Both the position numbers and the translations under genes were made by a program. DNA of 64,000 bases from Epiperipatus broadwayi. Taxonomy: Eukaryota; Onychophora; Udeonychophora; Euonychophora; Peripatidae. Below are positions 23,221 to 35,200 of the stretch, one piece after another (the stretch's first letter is position 1; every line of letters begins with the position of its first letter). The notes beneath the pieces are model-generated. The model was not told the DNA's origin. It ran no database searches and was given only the letters and a program-made list of their open reading frames with translations. The DNA lies in assembly GCA_028023455.1 (NCBI GenBank), contig JAQFVV010012396.1:6362085-6426084 (forward strand), read 5' to 3'.

Positions 23221-25050
23221 TAAATTATAGAATGTAGGAACTTTAAATTGGAGCCAGTGCTGTACCTTAACATCTAAGTCCAATTTTTTACTTAAAAATT
23301 TTTTCAACAGAATCCCATTCTCAAGATGATAACCATCATTATGTTAGACTACTATCATAAAAATGGAACACAAGCTGGAATTAGCACACATCCAGTTTTC
23401 ATTTTAAATGGTTCAATTATTTCACCAGTTGTTATAATTCATCCTATTATATAATCATATAATAATCATAAATATATTGAAGTAAACCTCAATTAACTGG
23501 ATCAAATGCTTTGAGTAAATCAATAAACTAATATATAATTTATACTTTTACTCGTAGTACTTTTCTTGGATTTCTGGCAGCAAAAACTCATATCCAAGGT
23601 GTTACTTGGTTCTCTAAAATCGCACTGATTATCTAATTATTACTGATCTATGATTAACAGCATTAATTTTAAGAAAATTTTTGGAAGAATTGTTTGTTGT
23701 GGGGTATAATTTATATTCCATGATAACTTTTGCAATTTTTCTATATCCTTTATTTTTATGAATTATAACAATAAAAGTCTTCTTAAGATCAGATGCAACA
23801 ACTTTACAGGTTTATATATTTTCCTAAAAAAAATTTCCTAATAGTTTTGAAATACTTTAAAACTTCCCCAGGTATTTCATCAGCATCTACAATCTTTTCA
23901 TTTTTAAAAATACAAAGAGCTGTTTTGGTTTTGACAAGGTGGATATCTTTATCCACATCTAAATGTCATTAAAATGGATATATCATAAAAAGCACTCAGC
24001 CAAATTCTTGTAGCATTATCAAAGTTTTTCATCACATTTTTATCATCATATTAAAGTGTATTTTTTAATTAACAAATGACTATATCTCCTTTGCAGTTTT
24101 AATATATCTATCATAATAAAAGATTTCTGATTTTTCTGTCTTTAAATTCCTAAATTGCTTATAAAATTCGCATTTGTTTTGTGCTTTGTGAAGCAAAGAA
24201 TACCATATTCTTTTAATAAAAATGTTGGGAAAATAGTCTTGATTCTTTTTTTAGTGAACTCAAGTAACAACAAACTTATTCAAATCCACAGTTTACTTTT
24301 TAAAATAATTCCATAACTTAATAATAAGATATGCTTTAAAATGAAAATAATTATTCTTGCTTTTTAAGAGAGATTGAAATTTAGCAAGAGTAGTAATTAT
24401 CTCCAAAGAGTGAATGTCAAATTTTCTGTCAATATATTCAAGAAAAGACTTATTTTTAATGCATTTATCATTTCAACATTGAGCAGTTCTAATCAAATAT
24501 TTAACCAATAATTCAGATTATTAAGTACTCGTTGAATATTATTATTTTTTAATATTCTGACTTTTAATATAACAATTTATAAAGCAGTTTTGTTTAAGTA
24601 TGGATACATAACTTTTTTATAGGAATTTTTCTGTCCAAAGTGTTTATGATAATCAATACATATATTGAATGAAATTCAATTATCAACAGTCCATCCAAAT
24701 TTGTAAAACATTATTAACGTTTCCAATGATTGGGGTCACTATTTTCTGTTCTTTTCAACATAAATATTTAAGTCTGTAAGAAGAAAAATCTGATTTCTTA
24801 CTGACATTGATGCAATAAGGAGGAATAAAAAATTGAATTTTTTGAATGTAATGTTGGAGCATAAGCATTGATAAAATAGACATTGATGTCATTATGTAAG
24901 TAATTTTAATGTGATTAGCTTTTTCTGATATTTCTAGGAAATTCAAAAATAGAAGCCACATGTTAACACAATTTTCTTTCATGGCTATCTATTTATTCAA
25001 TGAAATTTGTTGTCTTTGTAAAATGAGTTTCACCAAGAACAATTATATTA
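23221..25050 (-). pseudogene. degenerate non-LTR retrotransposon (LINE) RT and endonuclease region
   Basis: On the minus strand I can read scattered RT blocks: KIVDADEIPGEVLKYF (about 23910-23860), a classic start of LINE RT; a frame resembling SQCGFRxxxxT-DM (about 23640-23590); and LLKAFDPVN (about 23520-23490), corresponding to the DxxKAFDxV motif with the first catalytic Asp. Upstream, to about 25050, lies what may be the endonuclease part. No frame is intact. It differs from the RTE copies here; clade assignment would need an alignment. Confidence 0.5.
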
Positions 25051-25640
25051 ACCATAAAACTTGGAAAATTATTTAGCTATACTAAAGCAATGGATCTAAA
25101 GTCAGATTCATGTTTCACAGCCTTCTATAAACTTAGTTAGTATTATAGACCTGAATTAAGTTTATAGTCCAATATCAGCAGGGTTTTGCATTAAAGCTAA
25201 AATTAATTACATTTATATAATTTGTATTTGCATTTAACTATTTCATTTTAAATAATTTTCATTTCTAAGATTAAATTTTTGTTAATAAAAATTACTTGTC
25301 AAACCTATTAGTCAAACATATATATACATCAAGCGTATATATATGAGTTAATGCAAAATTCTGCTGAAATAAAATGCTTATATTATTAAAAGAAATAATA
25401 TATTTTTTGTTAAAATCTTGTTAAAATATGGCGTATGATTTCATTTTGAGATAAGCCCACCAACATTTTCTAAAGGAATGTATGTTTTAATTAATGAGCC
25501 CATTCAAGTCAAATTAAAGATGGCCTTCTCTTTCTTTCTTTTTTAATTAATAAAATTCAAACCTTAAAGAAAGAAATTTAGAATAAAAAAAGTAAAAGTT
25601 ATTTTTAGAAAATGTTACCTTGAAACAAAGGAGCGTGTGG
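25051..25640. other. AT-rich DNA, no gene seen
   Basis: No supportable feature. GAT..GCCCACCAACA near 25455 and GTGGGTGGGCTTATC near 25636 are partially mirror-like and might mark ends of a short repeat. Confidence 0.4.
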
Positions 25641-25694
25641 GTGGGCTTATCAAGATCTAAGATCATACAAACAATAGAAGGTAGCTGACAAAGA

Positions 25695-25710
25695 GGGTAT
25701 AAATAAAAGT
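25695..25710 (+). promoter_or_regulatory. TATA-box-like element
   Basis: TATAAATA at 25698-25705 lies in a locally more mixed sequence (GAGGGTATAAATAAAAG). It could be a Pol II core promoter of a host gene or of an LTR. In such AT-rich DNA chance occurrence is possible; the G-rich flank raises the odds modestly. Confidence 0.3.
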
Positions 25711-26030
25711 GAGAACAAAAGACTTGGTTATTCAGAGTTTTCTTGCTGGCATTCAGATTTTCCTTTTGAAAAATAGCATTCAGATTTTTCTTTGGAGAAC
25801 TCTTTCAGATTTTGCTTGTGGAGATTTTATTCCAAAAAGTTAGACAACTATCGTCTTCAAAATCACGGAGAAGTTTGAACATACGCAAGCTAAAAGTCAT
25901 ATGAATTTGATGGATTCTACTATGCTTGGCTAGGCAAATAAATAGCTTTGCCTATCACCAAGGTTCCTAAATACCATCAAAATGCCTTAGTATCCACTCA
26001 ATAGTGATCTGAACTCTGTGCTGTGTCTGT

Positions 26031-26146
26031 AGGATTTTTCATAAAAGCATGCTACTTATTTCCACTTTCCTTGTCCGGGCAAATATCTATCAATGGTCAG
26101 ATCAAGCCACGAATGCCATAGGAAACATGACCAAGGAACCAGGACG
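26031..26146 (+). CDS. possible short host exon (weak)
   Basis: An acceptor-like CTGTGTCTGTAG precedes 26031 and a donor-like ACG|GTAATA follows 26146. Between them one frame is open and contains an ATG followed by LLISTFLVRA, which could be the start of a secretory signal. Codon composition is less A/T-biased than the surroundings. I recognise no protein family. Basis is splice-site appearance and one open frame only. Confidence 0.18.
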
Positions 26147-28160
26147 GTAATAATATCTCTCCTCCATTGAACTATTTACTTTCTACGCATTTGTTCATAC
26201 CTTTCTTAATTGAATTATATTATGAATTGTTTTAATTAATGATATTTGTAAAGTAACCATTTTTATTAGATTAGTCTTAAATATATATATGTGTGTGATC
26301 ATCTATCTATATTTAACCTTTTTTCCTTCGCTATTCTTCATTACTAACATGTGTAAATATTTTGTATTCCATTGCAGTTAAATTTAAAAGTTAATTTTTT
26401 TCAGTTAAAATCTCTTTCCAATTTTATTTATGTTTCTAAATTCCATACGAGTAAATTTCCTTTGTTTGCCAACTTGATCTCCTCGATAACGTCTCTTTTG
26501 TCCGGACAATAGCTTATTACGTATATCTGATTTAGCTATATACGTTTTAAATAATTATTAAACTGTCTGTTTTTAGCGCAAAGCAATTAGAAAATGCCTT
26601 GCAAAAGATTTTTATTATTGTACTTTATCGAGGAGATTTGAGTTGACAATTTTAATAAAATTGGGAAGAAAAGATTTAGACTGCAAACATATTAATCTGT
26701 TTTTATTATCTAATTAGTTTTTCATTAATTTAGGGGAATAGCGGAGGCCATTAAGTCATTATTAATATTTTAAAGCCATTAATTAAACATATTATTTAAC
26801 TAAAAAAGCTTCAGTTTTCTAATTTTATTTTAATGCTTTATTTTTACTTTTCAATGATCCAGGCACGCAAAACACATATTTCTTAGTACTTTTGCACTTT
26901 TAACTATTTAGCTCCGTAGGTGTTCCCGTCCATGTCTCTACCTCTGTTTCTAAGCTTTGTGGTCGGTTGAAAATAATTTATGTATGGCTCAGATAATGTG
27001 TTGGTTCGTAGTTAGCCTCGAGAATAGGCGAATAGGGCAGAGGTCATAGTATTCTTGATTTAATATCTCATGTATAGGTGGACTCGAGGTAATTTCGCCT
27101 AGTATTCAAACTGGGTTAAACCAACATACATCATCTGACTGTCACAATACGTACAATCTTATATTCAAGTTTAAAGAATTTCCATCAAGCAAAGATCAAG
27201 CAATACACACTTTCATTACCACTATTATCTATAGCTTTCATAATGCATCTGTTTACATTACTTAAAAAGCAAGATTATGTGAAATAATTCATTTTCAAAC
27301 CATCACTTTTAGTTCTTCCACATTTATGGAAGTCAGAGGATCTTTAGACTAGGCTTTCTAAATATACAATCTTTTTTTTAAATACTCTGTCCCAAATATA
27401 GTTTCAAAGTAACTCATTTGAGTATTACTTTGGGTATGATTATAGCCAAGTTTTCAAAATCTATCCCCATTGTCATTTCTCAATTCCAAAAGACTTAGTA
27501 TATTTCATTTATTCATTCATTCTTGCATAAAAAAGATTGATAGCAGAATTGCTGTATGCATAATTAAAGGATTGGTCAAAATGTAATTATACAAATATTT
27601 AATCCCATTGTCATGGTGGAGAGAGATGATTAGATTCTATACCAATCTAAATTATTGAAAATATTAAGGTGACAATGGATAAGAACATCAAAGAAGTAGT
27701 ATATAAAATGAGGCAGAAAGGATTGTTTGCATCAGAAACAGTATCTAGACTTTGAAAGGCAAACTGTATATTCTACAAGGCAAAATACTTTTATTTAAGC
27801 ACTGTCTATAGGTTATTTATAATGAATCCTCATACTTGAAAATTATTCCACTACCTATCTGTTCATGTACTGTAACTTGAATATAGTATCCAATGCTAAT
27901 CTGTTATAACATAGTCTTTACTAGACTTTTTTATTTTTATTTTTAATGATTCAATTGCTGAAAATTTACCAGCATACTTCTAATAAATCATTTGATTACT
28001 TTTTGCTGCCAGAGATTATTTTTCCTTATATTTCTCACATCTATCACTTTCTAGTTTTATTTTTCTACTTGTTTTAATTCTACTGAATAATTTGCAATGA
28101 TGTGGCATATCTATATATTTTGTAATAATTGCAAACAATGATTGTGAAATATAATTTATT
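26147..28160. other. non-coding DNA with imperfect inverted repeats
   Basis: Two mirror pairs are visible: AACTTGATCTCCTCGATAA (26473-26491) against TTATCGAGGAGATTTGAGTT (about 26626-26645), and GATAATGTGTTGGTT (about 26992-27006) against AAACCAACATACATCATC, with GGCGAA / TTCGCC inside. No coding content assigned. Confidence 0.45.
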
Positions 28161-28540
28161 GAAGTGATCTTTATATATGCTTCATAGATGTAATTTGAAA
28201 ATTTGAAGAAATTTTTTAAGTTAATGGTTTTAACAATTTTAAATAAGTAGAAGTAATATATAGGTATATGCACAGATAAATGTATATTGCATTATTAATT
28301 ATAAGTTTATTTTAAAAGTATGTTAAAATAAAATATGTTTTTTATTAACAATTATAAAGTGGAAATGATATTATCTTAGAAAATATAATTAAAATTCTTA
28401 TAAGCAGATTGATTAATTAAGGAGATAAGTATTTGATGTAAATTAGTCTAGTAATGTCTTTTAAAGATAAAATTTTGTAAAGATGGTGATTGGACAAATA
28501 AGCCATGGACTAAAACAGAATTCAGAAGTTACCTACCACC
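28161..28540 (+). repeat. direct repeat, left copy (flanks PLE C region)
   Basis: Aligns colinearly with 31088-31501: GAAGTGAT.T..TATATATGCTT, TTTTAAATAAGTAGAAGTAA, ATAAGTTTATTTTAAAAGTA, AAAGTGGAAATGA.ATTATC, ATTGGACAAATAAGC and the end CTACCACC. About 380 bp. Same orientation as its partner, so LTR-like or a segmental duplication. Confidence 0.75.
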
Positions 28541-28965
28541 ATAATAAAAGAAAAACCAAATATCAAAATCAATAGTTTTAAAGAAACTCTAGGCAATCTG
28601 CTAAGAAAAGCTCAAAGATGGCAGAAGGAGCAAACTAAAGAATGATATAAATACTTGTCCTCATCATTACTTACAATGTCAATAATTAATAATATGCTGC
28701 TGCGTTGCAGTGAAACTTTTATATAATAATTTGTAGGCTTTTTTTATATTATAATTTCTACAGACTAAGCGCTTTCAGAGCTCTTGCTGCTCCATAATCA
28801 TAATCTCTATATGATAACATTATTATATGCAAATGTATGCAAAATTATTTCTTATACTATCTATTTTCTAGAAATGGCAAAACAAGTGTCCTTTCTATTA
28901 ATTGATTTGACATCACTTTGTGATAAAACAATAAAATTAACAGAGATAAATTTATCACTTCAGTT

Positions 28966-29829
28966 TTGTGCACACACAAGGACCAAAGCTTCAACAGAGC
29001 TGATTATTACAGGATTTATCCATCAGCAACCATACAACCAAGAATGTTCACAAATGCAAAGCTGCATAAACAGGGAGTGCCTTTAAGACTAATGTTGGAC
29101 TTCTACGGCATCCACTACTTCAATGCATCTAAATTAGTTAACAAATGGCTAATTGACTATCTAGGTTTTGGTTCATTTACAATTAAGTCATCATTTGAAT
29201 TTGTGGACAGAATCAAGAATGCAGCAATTTGCCAAGAATTCAAGATCGTAGTAATAGATATCACAAAACTATATGATTCCATTGACAGACAGCTATCAAT
29301 GAGAATAATTGAACATGAGCTAAGTAAGAAAGACTATCCAGCTCCTAAGACATGGTTTATTGTAGACTTTATGAAATGGCTAGACGGAAACATTTTGGCA
29401 TCATATGAAAATAACTGGTATAGAATGAATAATGGTTGGCCAATAGGTCTCCCTCTAAGTGGGATTGTTTCCAGCATTGTTTTAAATCATTTTGAACAAC
29501 AAGTGCTTCCAAAATTCCAAATAGCAGTGCCAAGTATAATTTATATTAGATATATGGATGACATATTTATAGCAGCTCTGGAAAACACAACTGAAGATAT
29601 TTTACATGAACTTCACACTCTTTCTAACCTGATTTTCAATTGCACATATGAGAATGAGCAAAATGTAGTCAAGTACCTTGATTTAAAAATCAATAGAGAG
29701 AATGCTGCAGTCAACTATTCCATGATGATCAAGTCCTTGTGCATTAGAGGTTCTCAAAACCCCCCAAATCACACAAACTTGCAGGGTTATCTGCTTTCTT
29801 ATTTCATAATCACCATCTATGCAAATTAG
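28966..29829 (+). pseudogene. PLE reverse transcriptase, family C (5'-truncated)
   Basis: Longest PLE frame in the window (287 codons, though the N-terminal part overlaps the left terminal repeat and is probably not original). RT motifs in order: VVIDITKLYDSIDR (~95-108) with the first catalytic Asp; MNNGWPIGLPLSGIVSS (~153-169), the counterpart of the PLE AMGSPLS block; YIRYMDDIFIAAL (~193-205), an intact YxDD catalytic box; VKYLDLKINR (~235-244); and NHTNLQGYLLSY near the end. N-terminal PLE and RT motifs 1-2 are absent. It exits frame near 29800; the PLE C-terminal part continues in another frame. Confidence 0.85.
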
Positions 29830-30264
29830 AGTTGGACAAGAAAAACAACATCACCAGCTATATCAGGAATTTAATAAGCATGGGCTTCAATCACAGAACA
29901 ATAGCCAACAGGATTGGAGGCTTTTATAAAAAACTTCAGCAAAATAAAAAAAGAAGACAGACAACATCTGACTGTACCATATATACCTGCAGTAGCAAAA
30001 AACTTCAGCAAAATTTTACAGAAAAAATTTAAACTAAGATTTAGAACCCTTCAAATACCAATAAGCTTATTAATAATACAAAAGATAAAAGAATCATTGA
30101 AGAAATCCCCCAGGTATTATACAGAATTGTGTGCCCTCAAATGGGGGGTGATGTTGTTTATTATGGAGAAACTCATGCCACAATTGGCAATAGATTGGCT
30201 CAACACAAATATACATATACAAGAGCAACAAACAAAAAAAGAAGGCAGTCCTGTATTTGCTGAT
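29790..30264 (+). pseudogene. PLE C-terminal linker and GIY-YIG endonuclease, family C
   Basis: Frame-shifted continuation of the RT. It reads HNHHLCKLELDKKNNI then ISMGFNHRTI, typical of the PLE region between RT and nuclease, a stop near 30030, then in the same frame VLYRIVCP (about 30114-30137) and VVYYGETHATIGNRLAQHK (about 30153-30210). The tyrosines, the GET, the arginine and the histidine of the GIY-YIG fold are all present. The CCHH knuckle common in PLE nucleases is not obvious. It ends at TGA near 30262. Confidence 0.75.
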
Positions 30265-31087
30265 CATCAGCAAGAGCTTAACCACAGGTTTGAACCTCCA
30301 AGGCACAAAAAGAAATGACATCAAGAAAAAAATTAAGAAAACCTTGTTTTATCACCAGTGATGTCAAATCAATTAATAGAAAGGACACTTGTTTTGCCAT
30401 TTTCAGAAAATGGATAGTATAAGAAATAATTTTGCATACATTTTCATATAATAATGTTAACAATATAGAGACTATGATTGTGGAATAGCAAGGGTTCTGA
30501 AAGTGCTTAGTCTGTAGAAATTATATTATAAAAAAGCCTACAAATTATTATATAAAAGTTTCACTGCAATGCAGCAGCACATTATTAATTATAAAGTAAA
30601 TGTGAAATAAAATTTGTTATTACAATGTCAATAATAAAAATTATAAAACTGTTGAATAGAAAATTGTTATTGGAAAGTGGTCTAATAATGCCACAAATGT
30701 GGATTTTAAAATCTAGTTTTGCCCAATTAGATGACATAATTTATTCTAGAGATAGTAAGGATTTCTTGAATAGCCCAATAAAGAATCAAACTCTAGATGA
30801 ATTAGAAAATTATGAAAATGGTGATAATCAAGCTTGACTAGATAGTTTGAGCTTATTAATAGTAATCCACCAAGTAAAAGTACCTTAAAAAAAGAAAGAA
30901 CTCCTGGCAAGGCAAAAAAGCAGCTAGATGTCATGTGCAAACTGTTAAGATCAAATGAACTGGGATTTCATATATTATAGATTATGCAAATTTTTGTTTG
31001 TATACTAATTTTTGTGTATGTATTATTATACTAACCAAATAAAATCTTTTTTTTTATATATTTTTTTTTATTAGATTGCACTGATAT

Positions 31088-31501
31088 GAAGTGATATTTA
31101 TATATGCTTTATGTATGTAATTTAAAAAATACAAAGGAATTTTTAAAAGTAAAGGTTTTCAACAATTTTAAATAAGTAGAAGTAATATATATATATATAT
31201 ATATATATACCCTTATATATATATATATATATATATATAAGGGTATATGCACAAATATATGTATATATTATTAATTATAAGTTTATTTTAAAAGTATGTT
31301 AAAATTAAATGTTTTTTATATTAATAATTGTAAAGTGGAAATGACATTATCTTAGAAAATGTAAATTCTTATAAACAGACCAATTAATTAAGGAGGTAAG
31401 TATCTGATATAAATAATCTTTTTCAAAGATAAAATTTTGTAATGATGATAATTGGACAAATAAGCACTAGACCAAGATGGAGTTTGGGGTTATCTACCAC
31501 C
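31088..31501 (+). repeat. direct repeat, right copy
   Basis: Partner of 28161-28540. It is longer mainly because a TA tract (31184-31239) with mirrored TATACCCTTATA / TATAAGGGTATA has expanded inside it. Confidence 0.75.
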
Positions 31502-32038
31502 AATAGATCAATGGATTGAAATGACCAATAATAGATCAGATTTGCTGATACGCCAACTCCAGAAACTATAGATGGTGGTTATAATTCATTGTGTTCAATA
31601 TACTTTGACTGATTTTATTGTATTGATCTTTCTTGATTATGATTATTAGTGAAATATCATGCAGGAGTAGAGAAGCTACCATCTGCTTTACTCTAGCTGT
31701 GCTGTCAGAGTGTAGGTTGAAAGTCCATAGAGAAGTATGGAAGGGATCTATCAATGAATGGAGAAACATTTTAAGGAGTGTTGTGTCCATTATATGCCTA
31801 AAGTTCAAATGTATACTTCTTTGGAGAGAACCAACCATCAATAAACTACCATCCAATACTGCTTGACTAAAATCGAACATCATCATAGCTATGGTTAAAC
31901 AAGCTAAGTTCCCTGAAAGTATACCAAAACATGAAGTCCAAACTCAAACTTTTAGTGATGAAAGGAAATAGTTATGAAATTTTAAAATATATTCTTATAG
32001 TGATAGAACTTTATCTTTCTTATTGCACTGCCAAATCC
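31502..32038. other. unassigned, overlapping open frames on both strands
   Basis: Frames at 31566-31886 (minus) and 31633-31866 (plus) are open over the same bases; neither shows a domain I recognise. Base composition is less extreme than around it. It could be a fragment of an unrecognised transposon. Confidence 0.3.
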
Positions 32039-32277
32039 ATATAATATTAATATCATTTACATCTTTATTACTTTTACAGTGCTTCATATAATTATAATTT
32101 ATTATTGACAGATTCTATTGGCTCAGCAATCTTCTTCAGAAGTTCTTATATTTTCAGATCTTATAAATAGAAGTTCTGAAGAATATTGATGGGGCAATTG
32201 AAAGTTTCAATAGTGAGTTGCAATTATATGGAGCATTGTAAAAGTAATAAAGAACATAATGATATTAATATTATATA
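32039..32277. repeat. fold-back element with hammerhead-like cores in both arms (family D)
   Basis: Arms 32039-32150 and 32163-32277 are mirror copies (ATAATATTAATATCATTTAC against the complement near 32258-32277; CTTCTTCAGAAGTTCTTATA against TATAAATAGAAGTTCTGAAG). Each arm holds CTGAAGA, a stem ATTG/CAAT and GAA: minus strand 32139 to 32107, and plus strand 32176-32203 (with GAAA). Same design as the inverted terminal repeats of PLEs but without a coding region. Confidence 0.6.
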
Positions 32278-32289
32278 GTACTAACATTA

Positions 32290-35200
32290 AGTATTTATTT
32301 CCATTATCTTGAAAGCATTTTATAAATTGTCATTATTATTGATTTTCTAAATCTGTTTATAAACTAGTATGACAAGGGATTGCTCTGTTATTTTATTTAA
32401 TTGTGCCACAATTTAGTCTGTGTACGTCATAAGGGAAGAGCAAATTTTTATATAAAGCAATTAGTTTGTTTTATCGCAATCCTTAGCAATACTTTTAAAA
32501 GACTTAGTATTTTAAAACCAGCTATTTCTACCATCTGTAAATATAAAAAGTTGTCAAAATAATAATTTAATCGTAGCTTGATGAACTCTAGATCGAATAC
32601 AAAACAGGCTGCATAGACAGAATAAATTAAAATTGTCTTTTTATTATCTTTTAATAGTATACAGTTTTAAGCAAGCTATCCTCCAGTTTGGGGGAAAGAT
32701 AATTAGATATATTGATGAAGTGAAATACAATAACTTTATTTTAGGCTGTTTTGTTTATATATGAAATTCATTTGTATGTGTTTTATTTATTCATAAATGT
32801 GATACCATTGCCATTGCAGGTCATTTTCTTGCATTATTTTACTTATAGCGGTAGTATGCGATATTCCTACTGTATATTGTTTTTTTGTACTATCTTGGAT
32901 GATACCATTTGCGACTGCCATTCTCTCTTATGCTTAGTATCTTTACAATAAAACGCGATAGACAACAGTTCCTATTGTAAAGCATGTGTATTTGCATATT
33001 CATAAATAATGCAATGCAGGTATTGTATTCCCGTCTTTTACATTTGCTTATATAGCTTTTAGTTATTTACCTGCATTCCACCTGTAGATAGGTATTTATG
33101 GTAGACCAGTTCTTTAAATAGTTTATATGATTTATCATAGTTAATGAATTTAGCATATCCTCAAACTATAGGTTTATTAAATCTTAAAACTGTAATAATA
33201 AGCAGTTGTTATCATTAGTCAATGCGTTGAGTTTACATCTGTTCAGAAACAGTTAAAAATGTATTATGCCATATATTATCTAAACATAAAATTAATTATA
33301 CAATCGACTGACAGGCAATGAAATAAACATGCAAGTTTAATCACGAGTAAAATATACTATTTCCCATAGATTGCAGTTAATTTATGCTATCGTGGGTGTT
33401 GTAATAATATATATATAAATAAATTATAGTCTCTCATTATATTTAGCATTTGTCATTATTTTACAATCAATAAGTTATTTGGAGTATGATAGAATCTCAT
33501 GTACCTAGCTGGTCTTAGCAGGCTATAAAAAGAAAATGATGTTGATCATGTGATGTCTGAATGTGGAGCTCCCATGCAAATTACCCTTACATGATTTGCA
33601 TGCATGATGTAAATTTTGATAATTACAATATATAATCAATGTTTTCTATATGGTTGATTATCCGTACGGTATATATATATATCCCAAATGTTTTATATGT
33701 AATTTAAAATTTTTTAAAAATAAATTTATATTTTCTAATACTGTACTTACTATTTTTATTCTGTGATATATATATTAACAATAAGCTATTAAGAATGTGT
33801 TTTAACAAGGTTTTATTTACTGAACCACAAAAACAGGTTAGCAGGTTTAAAAAAGTTCAAATAACTACATTATCTGATTAATCAGTAGAAGAAAGAAGAA
33901 TTCACAGTACAAAAATAAAATTATTTGAATAAGTGTTTATCCACATGGTACATATATTAAAAGTAGCTTAAAAAATAATCAGCCTCTAATTTTTGTAGAA
34001 AAGTAGTTGCCAAACAAAGAATTTTTTTTATTAATTTAAAAGAAAATAGCTATATTATAAACACTAAATATTAAAATGCTAGCTTAAATTGTTTTGAGAG
34101 ACTAAAAGGCAATGAGAAAATGCCACTGATGATGATTAAGTAGTATTGATTGGTTTTACTACTCTATTACTTAATTAATTCAAATAGTAGAGCATAAATA
34201 TATATATACTAAGTTACTTTAAAACATTGAGCACTATAAGAAAGACATGAAATGATTAGATAAAGATTACACAATGATCAGTACAAATAAATTAAGCACT
34301 AAAATGTGAGTTGTGATGACAAAAATGTAGAATTAATGAGTCAGTTTAAAAAAATAAGTATGATGATAATATATACAGAAAAGATAAAAACCTTTGTATC
34401 AGAATATCAATATGTGAAACACTAGAAGAAATGATTACAACTCAAATTATTGATTAAATGAATTAATTGATTTTGCAACACTGTAAATGTGAAAGCACGA
34501 TTTAATAGAATGCCAAATTTGTGACAGCTTTATTTAACTGACTTTAGGATATTCCCTTACTCAGATATATCTTTATACATAAAGGAATACTAGATGACTA
34601 AAACCAGCTAGATAATCATTTATTGAATGCTATCAGATTGGTTCCCAATGAATCACTTTAAATAATCTTGAGTGTATTTAGAACTTTTGAAAAAAAAAAA
34701 CAATTTTTAATTTCTGAAAACTAATTTTGACAATAGGAAAAATATAGTGATGTTAAAAGAGATCATTGGAAAAGATAATACCCATTCCATATACTGATAA
34801 ATTGTAGAATTAGAAATGAAGTAGAAAAATGAGTCAAAATTTAGTTTTACATTGATTAAATTTAACTATATTACCAGTGAAAATTTTTTGAAATCAGAAT
34901 ACAATAGAGAAGTTAAAAGATAAAGCAATGGACAAAGTTTAGAAGATATGTTAAAATGTGTAATGATGTAATCAACAAAATTATAAATTGAATAAATATA
35001 ATAAAATAAGATCATTCTATAAGAAGAAGGAAAGTTGGAAGGAAAATAACTCTGAATAGAAAATATGTAAATTTTTTTGCCTATTTGTAGATAGAACTGA
35101 CTAGCCACAAGTAAAAAACAATCAAAGCTAAAAATATTATTCCATCTATATTGAATGGAAAGATGTAAAAAAGGGTGAATATCTATTTTTAGAACTCAGA

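Larger units (their letters stand above)
28687..30619 (+). mobile_element. Penelope-like retroelement, family C, with inverted terminal repeats
   Basis: Left arm about 28686-28945 (minus orientation) and right arm about 30338-30600 are ~260-bp mirror copies (AAACAAGTGTCCTTTCTATT left, AATAGAAAGGACACTTGTTT right; TGCTGCTGCGTTGCAG left, CTGCAATGCAGCAGCA right). An RT and GIY-YIG protein lies between. A 16-bp direct repeat TTACAATGTCAATAAT occurs at 28671-28686 and 30620-30635, read as the target-site duplication. The 5' part of the protein is missing, so the copy is truncated. Confidence 0.85.
28541..31087 (+). mobile_element. older element body between direct repeats, interrupted by PLE C
   Basis: The body is split by PLE C. 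The left part (28541-28686) has an open stretch ending in LGNLLRKAQRWQKEQTKE and a stop; the right part (30625-30837) resumes in the same frame across the duplicated target site and ends at NGDNQA. I recognise no domain. Flanking ~400-bp direct repeats suggest an LTR-type element or a PLE with direct pseudo-LTRs, but no gag, pol or integrase is visible. Confidence 0.4.

Noticed and set aside
28700-28800. Hammerhead core in PLE C arms (CTGAAAG..GTAGAAATT)
   Set aside because: The G8-A9 bases are missing and no stem II pairs, although the text is conserved in both arms.
30094-30463. Minus-strand frames across 30094-30463
   Set aside because: Antisense to the PLE GIY-YIG region and the mirror copy of the left terminal repeat; no independent motif.
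31566-31886. Overlapping sense and antisense frames as a transposase
   Set aside because: No DDE, RNase H or zinc-finger pattern could be read in either frame.
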